Source: Candidatus Gastranaerophilales bacterium
GTDB lineage: Bacteria > Cyanobacteriota > Vampirovibrionia > Gastranaerophilales > Gastranaerophilaceae
Direction: 5' to 3'
NCBI GenBank assembly: GCA_944323335.1
Contig: CALUSB010000010.1
Location: 1 to 55,165, forward strand
Length of the DNA stretch: 55,165 nt
The notes under the pieces were generated by a model. It searched no databases and was not told the origin of the DNA. It saw only the letters and a program-made list of their open reading frames with translations. The translations under genes and the position numbers were made by a program. Shown one piece after another: positions 41,309 to 49,770 of this stretch; positions within the stretch are counted from its first letter, which is position 1; each line of letters opens with the position of its first letter.

Positions 41309-43693
41309 TTATGCTTTCTTTGCTTTTTTCTTTTCTTCGTCTTGAGCCTTTTGAGAAATTGTCTTTTTGCCCGTAAGTTTTGACATAAACCTGAAGTATT
41401 TACCCCAGAAGTCATCACGGGTTAGGTTCTGTCTGTCATGTTCTTCTATTTGTGCTTTTGTCATTTTTGTTGTCGGAACACCGATTGACTTACGGATAAC
41501 ATTTTCATTTGTAAATTCGGTAGCAGCAGCAACCGCACCTGCACCTATCAAGCTGCCATGGTAAGCCGTTTCAAATACAGAGTTAAATAAGTTCATAAAC
41601 ATTGCGTTAAAGAAGAAGTTTGAAACTTTGTGCATAACCCTTTCTTTAGCTACTGCATTTGCACCTTCAACATCTTTACCGTTTGATGTTATAAGAACTT
41701 CGTTACGATAGTCATTTACAAAGAAATAACTTGCAATGAGCGTAACTATCGGTCTTGAAATTGCAGCAAGAGAAGAGTTTTTGTATGTTGATTTACCCGT
41801 TTTATCTTCTATGCCGATTATTGTTTTTCTTTTAATAAATCTTTCAAGCTCTTCATTTGACATTTTACCTGCCTTTACTTTATCTAAAGCCTTGTCAAAT
41901 GTCTTATACAGCCCCATTATATCTTCCGGCTTAACTTTGCAACCGTCTTTTTTAGCTTCTTTTTCAAACAAGCCTCTTACTGTTTTAACAGGGAATCTTA
42001 TAGCACCCCAAAGAAAAGCAAAAGGATATGTTACGGCTTTTACAAAAGGTGCAACAAATTTCTTGTCTACAGAGCCCAGTTTTATGTATTCTACATCCTT
42101 ACCGTCAACTTTTTGGACAAATCTTTTGTATACAGAATCATCAGCAAGGGCTTCTCTAAATTTTTCAGCATATGAGTGAAGTTTATATTCGCTGTCAATT
42201 TTATCAATCATTGCATTTATTTTTTGAGCAGGGACGCTATAATCTTTCTTTGTTATCATGTCATAGGCGTCATCAAGCCCCTTTCTTGCATCTTTTAGCA
42301 GGCTGTTAAATTTTTCATTTCTGCTTCGCGCAAAACAAACTACCATGCCTGCAGCAAATAATCCGCCAACTACTTTTAAGAAATTATGAAGATTAAGCGG
42401 CGAAGAATTCTTTGCTTTTTCTTCTTCTTTGTTTTCTGAAGAACCCTTGAATTCCTGCTCATTAGAGGTGTTTTCGTCTTTATTTAGTGCAAATTGACTA
42501 AATACATCCGGTGTATTTTTAAGAACAGCTGCACTTTGAGCCTTAGCAATTTCTGAAGCCGTATCGCCTCCGCTTTGCCTATTTTCTTTTTGAGCTTTTT
42601 TATCATGCTGATTTTTGGCAAATATTTTTGCTTCATCAGGTGTAAGCGGGTGCAACGGCATACCGCTTAAAAGTCTTGATAAAACTTCAGATACAAGTGT
42701 TGTACCTGAAATTGTAGCAAGTGCAACATACTTATTTGCGTTAGCATATTTTGAAAGAGCACCTAAAGTCAAAAATGTCATGCCGGCGCTCATCATTATT
42801 CTTGAGCTTTCTTGTCGAAAACGCTTGTTTTGAGATTTTCTTGCAAGCTCATCATTGTCATTTTGCATTCTTGAAATGTTATAAAAGTCGATACCTGCCA
42901 TGGTAGAACTTACAAGACCGGTGCATATTCTGTTAATTGTTCTCTCATCAGCAGTTTTATAGTTTCCCTTTACACTACCCGTTGAGTGAAGCATATTCTC
43001 AAGAATAGTCTTTGCACCGTCAATTTTTTCTTTACCTGTCTTTTTGGCATTTTTCTCAACAACCGTTTTTATTGCTTTTTGTAAATCGGGACTTGGTTCT
43101 TCACCTCTTGCAAGGTCAGAAAATGCACCTTCGATTATACAAAAAACATCTTCCAGTCTTTTGGAATCAGCCCTCTTTTTCAAAATATCTGCATCAAGTC
43201 CTTTTTTTGCAAATTCTGAAAGCTTTGGAAACTTCTCAAATTTAGATATACCACCCAATGCCCAATTTGCAAGGTCAAGCCATAAGTCCTTGACGGGATA
43301 AATAGCACTTTTGAAGAACTTGGGTAAAATTCCATCCTCAACAAATGTTACAGAGCCGTTACGATTCTGCATTACCCTGTGAGCATAAACACTTGCACCC
43401 CAGCCTTCTTGGAGTTCTTTTTCCATCTTGGCAATTTCATTGCCGAAAAGTTCATTTAATACAACCTTTTTGTCCTCAAAGTTGCTAAAACTTACAGAAC
43501 TTTTTGTTAATTTGTCTACAATACTCCTGAGTGCTCTACTCCCCCCCGTAAACGAAACATCTGAATTATGCGAATTTGTTATATTATCAACATTTTTATT
43601 CAGAGAAGAAAATGTCACAGCGTTTCGCTCTTTTAGCAAGCTGCGGTTCTGCAATTTGTTTATATTATTTACTTGTCCTAAATTGAGAGTCAT
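41309..43693 (-). CDS. large membrane-associated protein with internal duplication
   Basis: A 794-residue protein of no recognised family. The first 50 residues are polar and Asn/Ser-rich, ending in SDVSFTGG; many Gastranaerophilales-type proteins, as I recall, carry a similar N-terminal SFxG motif. Two halves resemble each other: half 1 (about 70-370) has SAIYPVKDLWLDLANWAL, SRIMMSAGMTFLTLGAL and SGMPLHPLTPDEA; half 2 (about 490-760) has KAVTYPFAFLWGAIRFPVK, NFFFNAMFMNLFN and IGVPTTKMTKAQI. Each half has one or two hydrophobic helices. A third hydrophobic segment (VVGGLFAAGMVVCFA) lies between them after a Lys/Glu-rich linker. No signal peptide. AAGGAAG precedes the ATG. Confidence 0.8.
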   Translation of the reverse strand: MTLNLGQVNNINKLQNRSLLKERNAVTFSSLNKNVDNITNSHNSDVSFTGGSRALRSIVDKLTKSSVSFSNFEDKKVVLNELFGNEIAKMEKELQEGWGASVYAHRVMQNRNGSVTFVEDGILPKFFKSAIYPVKDLWLDLANWALGGISKFEKFPKLSEFAKKGLDADILKKRADSKRLEDVFCIIEGAFSDLARGEEPSPDLQKAIKTVVEKNAKKTGKEKIDGAKTILENMLHSTGSVKGNYKTADERTINRICTGLVSSTMAGIDFYNISRMQNDNDELARKSQNKRFRQESSRIMMSAGMTFLTLGALSKYANANKYVALATISGTTLVSEVLSRLLSGMPLHPLTPDEAKIFAKNQHDKKAQKENRQSGGDTASEIAKAQSAAVLKNTPDVFSQFALNKDENTSNEQEFKGSSENKEEEKAKNSSPLNLHNFLKVVGGLFAAGMVVCFARSRNEKFNSLLKDARKGLDDAYDMITKKDYSVPAQKINAMIDKIDSEYKLHSYAEKFREALADDSVYKRFVQKVDGKDVEYIKLGSVDKKFVAPFVKAVTYPFAFLWGAIRFPVKTVRGLFEKEAKKDGCKVKPEDIMGLYKTFDKALDKVKAGKMSNEELERFIKRKTIIGIEDKTGKSTYKNSSLAAISRPIVTLIASYFFVNDYRNEVLITSNGKDVEGANAVAKERVMHKVSNFFFNAMFMNLFNSVFETAYHGSLIGAGAVAAATEFTNENVIRKSIGVPTTKMTKAQIEEHDRQNLTRDDFWGKYFRFMSKLTGKKTISQKAQDEEKKKAKKA

Positions 43694-43837
43694 TTCTTCC
43701 TTGGTTTAGAAAATCATTTCACACACCTGTACAAAACTCAAGTATTATTATTCTCAAATTCGCACAGTTAAATTTATAAAACAAATGAATGTTGATTTTT
43801 GCCATAATGTAACAAAATTTATATTTTTGTAAAATAT

Positions 43838-43866
43838 TTGTCTGAAACAAATAAATAAATTATCCT
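43838..43866 (+). promoter_or_regulatory. promoter of the hybrid kinase gene
   Basis: TTGTCT (43838-43843), 17 bases, TATCCT (43861-43866). It ends 6 bases before ATG 43873; no Shine-Dalgarno. Leaderless candidate. Confidence 0.45.
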
Positions 43867-43872
43867 GTAAGT

Positions 43873-45429
43873 ATGGATAAATGTGGGAAAATTGTACTTG
43901 TAGATGATGAAGTAATGGTTACAAAGACCCTCTCGACACTTTTAAAGCTGGAGGGACTTAAGGACACTATATCTTTTAATGACTCACAGGAAGCACTGGG
44001 CTACCTGAGGGAAAATCCTTGTGACCTTATTGTTTCGGATTTTATCATGCCAAAAATGGACGGCATTGAATTTTTGTCCAAGGCAAAAGAAATACCCCTG
44101 CAGGAAGACACTACTCAAATTCTTTTAACAGGTTATGCCGACAAGGAAAATGCCATTAAAGCAATAAATGAAGTAGGGATTTTTAAATATATAGAAAAAC
44201 CTTGGAATAACGACGATTTAATACTGAATATAAAAAACGCTATTGAGCGGACAAATTTAAAAAAACAGTTAAAAGAAAAAATAATACAGTTAAAAATTGC
44301 AAACGATGAGCTTGAAGAGTACTCTAAAAACCTTGAAGCACTTGTACAAAAAAGAACAAAAGAGCTTTATGAAAGCAGAGAAAAGCTAAATGCCATTTTC
44401 ACAAACTGCGCGGACGGAATTGTTACTTTTAAAAAAGACTACTCGATAAACTCGCTAAATCAGGCAGCATGCGAGCTTTTTGGGCTTGAAGAAAAAGATA
44501 TTTTAGGTAAAAACTTTTTTGAGCTTGTTATAAATGAAAAAAATCAAAAAATTCAAAACCCTCTAAGCCTTGAGAGCGCAGAGTTTTTAAGAGATTTTAG
44601 CCTTGTAAATTACAAAAAAGACTCTAAAATCCCAATTGAAATAAGTCTTGCAAAAATAGAAAACGACAGCGAACCTTTTGTGGTGGCCGTCATAAGGAAT
44701 GTTTCTTATCAAAAAGAAAATGAAAGACTAAGGGATGACTTTATTGCAACACTTACCCATGACCTAAGAACACCTCTGCTTGCGGCAATTAGCGGGCTTG
44801 AATTTATTATTAACGGTACATTAGGCGAAGTTGCACAAAAGCAAAAAGAGCTTCTTGAGGCAATGAAAAAGAGCAACGAAGATATGCTCGGACTTACAAA
44901 TGCGCTTCTTGAAGTTTACAGGTATGAAGCGGGCAAAATTTATTTGAGCAAATCAAGATTTTGCATAAACGAACTTATAAAAGAATGCACAAAAGAGCTT
45001 GAAATGCTCCTTAAAGAGAACAATACAAAAGTCGAGTTTGATTTTGAAAGAGATAATGAGTTTGAAATTAACGCAGACAAAAACGAGATAAGAAGAGTTA
45101 TTCTAAATCTTTTAGGTAATGCCATAAAACATGGCGGCGAAAATACAAAAGTTGTAATATCAACAAGACAAGAAAATAAAGACCTCAAAGTAAGCGTCGA
45201 AGACAACGGAACAGGACTTAGTGAAGAAGATTGCAAAAAACTCTTTAAGAGATTTTCTCAAGGCACAAGCAAAAAACGCTCCTGCTCAACCGGTCTTGGA
45301 CTTTACCTGTCAAGGCAAATTGTTGAAGCGCACAATGGGGCTATATTTGTTGAAAGCGAGCTTAACAAGGGCTCAACCTTTACTTTTATTCTTAAAAATG
45401 CAGCTATTGAAAGCAAGGTTTTATTATGA
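43873..45429 (+). CDS. response regulator - PAS - histidine kinase protein
   Basis: A 518-residue cytoplasmic signalling protein. Residues 1-120 are a receiver domain with Asp56 as phosphoacceptor (DLIVSDFIMPKMDG), the Thr in LLTGYAD and the Lys in IEKPWN. A coiled coil follows (about 125-165), then a PAS domain (about 168-275). The kinase part has the His-box THDLRTPLL with His296, N-box VILNLLGNAIKHGG near 416, DNGTGLS, and TGLGLYLSRQIVEAH; all catalytic motifs are intact. Receiver-first kinases of this order usually take phosphate from another kinase. Its last 4 bases overlap the next gene, so the NarL-type regulator is the likely partner. Confidence 0.94.
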   Translation: MDKCGKIVLVDDEVMVTKTLSTLLKLEGLKDTISFNDSQEALGYLRENPCDLIVSDFIMPKMDGIEFLSKAKEIPLQEDTTQILLTGYADKENAIKAINEVGIFKYIEKPWNNDDLILNIKNAIERTNLKKQLKEKIIQLKIANDELEEYSKNLEALVQKRTKELYESREKLNAIFTNCADGIVTFKKDYSINSLNQAACELFGLEEKDILGKNFFELVINEKNQKIQNPLSLESAEFLRDFSLVNYKKDSKIPIEISLAKIENDSEPFVVAVIRNVSYQKENERLRDDFIATLTHDLRTPLLAAISGLEFIINGTLGEVAQKQKELLEAMKKSNEDMLGLTNALLEVYRYEAGKIYLSKSRFCINELIKECTKELEMLLKENNTKVEFDFERDNEFEINADKNEIRRVILNLLGNAIKHGGENTKVVISTRQENKDLKVSVEDNGTGLSEEDCKKLFKRFSQGTSKKRSCSTGLGLYLSRQIVEAHNGAIFVESELNKGSTFTFILKNAAIESKVLL

Positions 45430-46091
45430 GCAAAGAAAATATAAAAATTTTAATCGTTGAAGACCATATGGTCGCAAGAATGGGGATAGCAATTGTCGTT
45501 GAAAAAACCCCTAACTTAGAGCTTTTAGGACAAGCATCAGACGGTCAAGAGGGTCTTATGCTGGCACAAAAATTAAGACCTGATGTAATTTTAATGGACA
45601 TAGGACTTCCTAAAATTGACGGTATTGAAGCAACAAGAAAAATAAAGGAACTTGGTCTTAACAGTGCGGTTTTAATGTTTACATCAAGAGACAGTAATGA
45701 AGATGTCTTTGCAGCACTCAGAGCAGGAGCCGACGGGTATATTATGAAAGGCTCAAACGAACAGACACTGATAAACGCTATTGAAGCCGTAAGCCAAGGG
45801 GCAGGCTGGCTTGACCCTCAGATTGCAAGGGTTGTACTGTCGGGTATAAACGAGCAAAAAGAAAGCACCAAAGAAACAAGCAAGGGTGCAAAAAATAAAT
45901 ACGGGCTTACAAAAAAAGAACTTGAGGTGCTATCCTTAATAGTTGACGGGCTCTCGAACAATGAGATAGCAGAAAAACTTGTTGTTTCACTATCTACAAC
46001 AAAAGCTCACGTACACAGTATTTTACAAAAATTATACCTTTCAGACAGGACAAAAGCAGCCATCACTGCGCTTAAAGAAGGGCTTGTTTAG
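45426..46091 (+). CDS. NarL/FixJ-family response regulator
   Basis: A 221-residue transcription regulator. The receiver domain has Asp58 in DVILMDIGLPKIDG, the Ser/Thr in LMFTSRDS and the Lys in YIMKGSN. The LuxR-type helix-turn-helix is LTKKELEVLSLIVDGLSNNEIAEKL at about 158-182, followed by the DNA-recognition helix STTKAHVHSILQKL. It overlaps the kinase gene by ATGA and is followed directly by an exported protein, ATG abutting its TAG stop. The three genes form one operon. Confidence 0.95.
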   Translation: MSKENIKILIVEDHMVARMGIAIVVEKTPNLELLGQASDGQEGLMLAQKLRPDVILMDIGLPKIDGIEATRKIKELGLNSAVLMFTSRDSNEDVFAALRAGADGYIMKGSNEQTLINAIEAVSQGAGWLDPQIARVVLSGINEQKESTKETSKGAKNKYGLTKKELEVLSLIVDGLSNNEIAEKLVVSLSTTKAHVHSILQKLYLSDRTKAAITALKEGLV

Positions 46092-47051
46092 ATGAAAAAA
46101 TTCTCTACACTGGCGCTTGCTGCACTTGTACTTTTCATCAGCACACAGAGCAGTTTTGCATTTTCTCTGCATAATCCTTTTTCTAAAAAAAGCAAGCAGG
46201 AAGCTGAAAAAATGGTTCAAACAAAACAGGAATGGGAGGAAAAGGCTCAAAACATTGACCTTGAAGAAAGAAAAATCTCCCCCTACCAAAGACCCGAGGA
46301 TAAAGACTTTAAGCCTAAAAGCCCCCCTCTTAAAAAATTTGTAAAATACAACGTGTCACCCGGATACAGGGAAGCGGATTTATCAAAAATAATAAGAGAA
46401 AAAGATATAAAAAGCCAAGGGGTTTTTGACCCGTCTTTTAAATACATTGCATACTCTCAATACTACTACTCGCCTTTGTATAATCAAATATCAAGCGAAG
46501 TATACGTACAAAAACTAAAAGAGGGTGCAACAAGAATGCAAAAAGCACTGAGTGCCACCCCCCTCAATGCCCATAGAACACCTGCAATTGAAACAGGTAC
46601 AAAAGAATTTCAAAAAGATTTATTTTCCACCCTTACCATAGTTGATTTTTCTAAAGATTCAAAAAAACTGCTTGTAAAAGAAAAAATAGGCTCAAATAAA
46701 GAAGGAATTTTCAGAAACTACGTTTGGGTATATTTTATGCAGGGGGATGAAATTGAATGGTTTGCAATTAAATTTAATAACCTGAATGAAAACATAAAGC
46801 AATACCATGCTCAAAATTCTCATATAGCGCTTGATAACTACAGATGGGACATAAAACCTCTGGGGTTTAGCAAGGAAAATCCTGACGTTATTGTTATAGA
46901 ATCATATGCTTGGGACAAGGATAAAAAAGAAATATTCTTAGGCCTCTGGGGGCTTAACTGTGCTGATGCATCAGCACAGTTAATATCAAAAGACCCCATG
47001 CCTGTCGAGTTATCAATAAACGGACTTATGGTCAAAGAATATTTACCATGA
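46092..47051 (+). CDS. exported protein of unknown function
   Basis: A 319-residue protein with a signal peptide (LALAALVLFISTQSSFAF, cleavage near 22-24). It then has a charged, Lys/Glu/Pro-rich stretch and a beta-rich region of about 200 residues with repeated strands (IAYSQYYYSPLYNQ, LWGLNCADASAQL). No family is recognised. The start codon touches the regulator stop, so it is read through from the two-component operon and may be its sensor partner or target. A 30-base perfect palindrome lies in the coding sequence near its 3' end. Confidence 0.78.
   Translation: MKKFSTLALAALVLFISTQSSFAFSLHNPFSKKSKQEAEKMVQTKQEWEEKAQNIDLEERKISPYQRPEDKDFKPKSPPLKKFVKYNVSPGYREADLSKIIREKDIKSQGVFDPSFKYIAYSQYYYSPLYNQISSEVYVQKLKEGATRMQKALSATPLNAHRTPAIETGTKEFQKDLFSTLTIVDFSKDSKKLLVKEKIGSNKEGIFRNYVWVYFMQGDEIEWFAIKFNNLNENIKQYHAQNSHIALDNYRWDIKPLGFSKENPDVIVIESYAWDKDKKEIFLGLWGLNCADASAQLISKDPMPVELSINGLMVKEYLP
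46954..46983. repeat. 30-base perfect palindrome inside a coding sequence
   Basis: TTAACTGTGCTGATG (46954-46968) is followed at once by its exact reverse complement (46969-46983). There is no spacer, so it can extrude as a cruciform. It encodes part of LNCADASAQL of the exported protein, and the complement reads almost the same peptide. A site of this length is not expected by chance in a window of this size. Confidence 0.9.
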
Positions 47052-47056
47052 CCCTG

Positions 47057-47083
47057 TTGCAAAAATATAAAATATGCTATAAT
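47057..47083 (+). promoter_or_regulatory. promoter of the SprA-related gene
   Basis: TTGCAA (47057-47062), 15 bases, extended -10 TGCTATAAT (TATAAT at 47078-47083). Transcription would begin about 30 bases before ATG 47119. Confidence 0.5.
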
Positions 47084-47118
47084 TATAGTAGTTGTGAAGG
47101 ATTGCCTCGGGTGGAAAA

Positions 47119-47517
47119 ATGATAGAAATGAACAATTATCCTTTTTTGGGTCAAAGAAGCCAAAAACAGGAAATTGAACGACTCAAAAAAGAAAACTACA
47201 GCAGGATATACTCCCATGAAGCCGCACATAAAGCTGCAGCAGGTTCTTTGGGCGGGCCTATTGTAATTGAATACAACCCTCAGGGTATACCCGTTTCAGG
47301 TCATGTCAGCATCAGAATCCCCGCACTAAACAAGGCAAATCCTGATGAAACAATTTCTCAAGCACAACAGGTAAAAAGAGCAGCACTTGCCCCGGGGTCT
47401 GACTTATCAGATGCAGACTTAAATGTTGCAAGAGAGGCAGATGTTTTATTAAGCGAAGCACAAAGCCTTAAAAAAGACAGTGCAAAACGCGGTGAAACAC
47501 TTGATATTACAGGCTAG
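47119..47517 (+). CDS. SprA-related putative metalloprotease
   Basis: A 132-residue protein of the SprA-related family. H33-E34-A-A-H37 gives the HEXXH zinc motif, and the following GHVSIRIPALNKANPDETISQAQQVKRAALAPGSDLSDADLNVA is the family's conserved tail (positions about 75-116). The family is known mainly as a putative metallopeptidase fold of uncertain role. The start is ATG 47119 or ATG 47128 (MNNYPFLG), with GGTGG just before the first. Its TAG overlaps the TsaB stop by 4 bases (CTAG). No signal peptide. Confidence 0.85.
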   Translation: MIEMNNYPFLGQRSQKQEIERLKKENYSRIYSHEAAHKAAAGSLGGPIVIEYNPQGIPVSGHVSIRIPALNKANPDETISQAQQVKRAALAPGSDLSDADLNVAREADVLLSEAQSLKKDSAKRGETLDITG

Positions 47518-48158
47518 TTACCTTTAGTAAACACAGGCGGTGTTTGTATGTAATTTGCCTTTAATTTGGCGTGGGCAAAATCTTCTTTAGGGCATTTTGA
47601 AGCGCTTAGTTTTTTAAGCGCAAGTTTATACATAACACTTGCAAGGGGGTAGTTCTGCTTTTCATAATTTATAAATTCAGCACCAAAAGCACCTGAAAAA
47701 TCCCTATATACCCCGCTATCGCATATAACTTCTTTATTTTTTATTTTATTTCCAACATCATCTTTTAAGATAAGTTCAATTTTGGAATCTTCATAGTAAT
47801 AATACATAAGGCGTCTTGCATCAAGCAAAACGATACTATCATCACCTGAAGCACTTTTTAAAATCTCGCAAGAGTTAAGCGTCACAACAGGCAAATCAAG
47901 TTCAAGCGCCATGACTTTTGCCACGCTAAGCGCTGCTCTAATGCCTGTAAAACTGCCGGGGCCGCAGTTTACGCAAAGTGCGTCCAGCTCTTTTAAGGCA
48001 AGATTTTTATCCTCAAGCATTTGTTTAATTTTAGGAATCAAATAAGCACTGTGATAATTAGTGTCATCACTTTTTATCTCGCAGCATTCACAGTCATCAT
48101 TACTGCCTAAAGCAATGTATGTTTTATCTAAAGATGTATCAAAACAGAGGATTTTCAC
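47514..48158 (-). CDS. tsaB: tRNA threonylcarbamoyladenosine biosynthesis protein TsaB
   Basis: A 214-residue member of the ASKHA-fold TsaB family, a scaffold with TsaD and TsaE that makes t6A37 in ANN-decoding tRNAs. MKILCFDTSLDKTYIAL and the strong family signature CVNCGPGSFTGIRAALSVAK are present at the N-terminus. It starts at GTG 48158, overlapping the TsaE stop by 4 bases (GTGA). tsaD is not in this window. Confidence 0.93.
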   Translation of the reverse strand: MKILCFDTSLDKTYIALGSNDDCECCEIKSDDTNYHSAYLIPKIKQMLEDKNLALKELDALCVNCGPGSFTGIRAALSVAKVMALELDLPVVTLNSCEILKSASGDDSIVLLDARRLMYYYYEDSKIELILKDDVGNKIKNKEVICDSGVYRDFSGAFGAEFINYEKQNYPLASVMYKLALKKLSASKCPKEDFAHAKLKANYIQTPPVFTKGN

Positions 48159-48655
48159 TTAGCCACCTCGTAGTCTTTTAAAATATTTTGCGCAAATATC
48201 TTGTTTTCATCCCCCCGGGGTTCAAGTTCAAACACCCTTGGGTCGCCGTTTTCGCCATATTCAAGAACATCAGGGTATAAAATTTTTATATTTAATCTGT
48301 CAAGAGAAAGTGCAGCGGCGCCAAAATCCGCCCACTCAACAAATGTCAAGACATTTCTTTTGGAATAGTCTGCAAGCTCCTGCTCAATTGTCTTTATACC
48401 TTCGTTTTCAAGCCTGTAGAGGTCAAAGTGGTATATCGGGATTTTGTAATTTAAATATTCATTTAATATGACAAAACTGGGGCTTGTGACTTTATCTTTT
48501 ACGCCTAATTCTTTTAAAACGTATCTTACAAAAGCCGTTTTGCCTGCACCAATATCTCCATACAGTGATACAAAGCAGCCGCTGTCGGGCAGATTTTTTG
48601 CAAATGCCTTGGCAAGTCTTTTTGTATCATCCAGATTTTTACACTCGATTTTCAT
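48155..48655 (-). CDS. tsaE: tRNA threonylcarbamoyladenosine biosynthesis ATPase TsaE
   Basis: A 166-residue P-loop ATPase that drives TsaB-TsaD turnover in t6A synthesis. Walker A G-D-I-G-A-G-K-T is at 33-40; TSPSFVILNEY follows as the conserved switch region, then FVEWAD near 120. It is translated ahead of tsaB with a 4-base overlap, a common arrangement. The C-terminus carries a short acidic extension. Confidence 0.95.
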   Translation of the reverse strand: MKIECKNLDDTKRLAKAFAKNLPDSGCFVSLYGDIGAGKTAFVRYVLKELGVKDKVTSPSFVILNEYLNYKIPIYHFDLYRLENEGIKTIEQELADYSKRNVLTFVEWADFGAAALSLDRLNIKILYPDVLEYGENGDPRVFELEPRGDENKIFAQNILKDYEVAK

Positions 48656-48760
48656 AAATTAATTTTAACATAAATACACAAAACCTAAAGTTCAATCAAG
48701 CATGTGACGAAAACATAAATACAAGGATATTAGTGTATATGGCAGAAAGGTTGAAGTGTT

Positions 48761-48937
48761 ATGAATGATTATTTGAACTATGGGGAGTACAATCCAGATA
48801 TGTGCGAATACAACCCGAGAAGCGCAGAACTGGAGAGCGAATTAAGAAACCTTGTTGAAAGTGTAGAAAATCCTAAAATGTCTTTCTTACAAGGATTTAT
48901 GAAAAGAATTATACTCCTTACCTCCGCACAAAACTAA
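48761..48937 (+). CDS. 58-residue acidic protein, unknown
   Basis: The sequence runs M-N-D-Y-L-N-Y-G-E-Y at the start and ends S-A-Q-N. It has a Tyr/Asn-rich N-terminus with a near-repeat (NYGEYNPDMCEYNP), then an acidic helix (AELESELRNLVESVE) and a hydrophobic C-terminus (RIILLTS). AAAGG lies 10 bases before the ATG. The terminator follows 7 bases after the stop, which supports a real short gene. Function unknown. Confidence 0.65.
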   Translation: MNDYLNYGEYNPDMCEYNPRSAELESELRNLVESVENPKMSFLQGFMKRIILLTSAQN

Positions 48938-48944
48938 ACCCATT

Positions 48945-48975
48945 AAAAAAGCCCGCAAGCTATGCGGGCTTTTTT
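48945..48975. terminator. bidirectional terminator
   Basis: AAAAAAGCCCGCA (48945-48957) pairs with TGCGGGCTTTTTT (48963-48975), loop AGCTA. It serves the small gene at 48761 and the convergent gene at 48974. Confidence 0.9.
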
Positions 48976-49612
48976 AGAATATTTTTTTACTGCCTTGCTC
49001 GTGGAACTGGCCGCCTGCGCAGACAAGCTCAATAACTTTCAGTAAAAACTCCCTTGGAGCATCAATAGGGCTTATCAAAAACTCCTGATTATCTTTGTGT
49101 CTTATTGTCATAATAGAACTTTGGGTTTTTTCGGCAGGAACATAAAGCGATGCTATTTCATTATCCAAAAGTGCTTTCATTTGTGATTCATAATCATCAG
49201 CACCTTTCATTATTGTTGCATAGTTGCCGTTAAGTGCAAAAATTCTTCCGCAAAATAACGGTGCTCTGCCCTCCTGCGGCAGCGCTTTTGGAGAAATATT
49301 AAAACGAGATGTGAATGTTATTTTGTGCCATAAAATATTCACACAAGCAAGCGTTTGAGAATTATCTATCTCGCAAAATACGTTTTGTGTCGGGATATTT
49401 CTTATTTTAAAAGACTGTTTAAGGTACTCAAGAACAGACTGCATAGTGTCAAGCATCTTAATAAAAGTTTCTTGAGTAAATTGTGTTGATTGCTGAAAAT
49501 CAAGAAACTGCTTGTACATATACACGGCAACAAGCCCTGCGCGTTCTTGTACAACGGAGGACTTACGAACCTGTATATCAAGATTGTCAAGACTGTCAAA
49601 ATTGTTCTGCAA
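48974..49612 (-). CDS. unknown cytoplasmic protein
   Basis: A 212-residue protein, with no signal peptide or membrane span. The N-terminal 90 residues are helical (VYMYKQFLDFQQSTQFTQETF); the rest is mixed, with a beta segment around ITFTSRFNISPK and IMTIRHKDNQEF. It starts at TTG 49612, with AAAGG 10 bases upstream; no better start is in frame. No family recognised. Confidence 0.68.
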   Translation of the reverse strand: MQNNFDSLDNLDIQVRKSSVVQERAGLVAVYMYKQFLDFQQSTQFTQETFIKMLDTMQSVLEYLKQSFKIRNIPTQNVFCEIDNSQTLACVNILWHKITFTSRFNISPKALPQEGRAPLFCGRIFALNGNYATIMKGADDYESQMKALLDNEIASLYVPAEKTQSSIMTIRHKDNQEFLISPIDAPREFLLKVIELVCAGGQFHEQGSKKIF

Positions 49613-49770
49613 TTTATTTTAGCCTTTCTGAGAAGATATCTAAATGATATAACAAAAACGGGGATAATTAATATAAGAATAATATTATTCTTTACATTTT
49701 AGAATACGGGATTTATATTATTTTTTTGAAATTAAGTGTATAATTAAAAAAAGACACATCGGGGAATTTT

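Noticed and set aside
46838..47062. Minus-strand open frame containing NCADASAQL
   Set aside because: The shared peptide is the consequence of the perfect palindrome; the plus-strand gene has a signal peptide and operon context.
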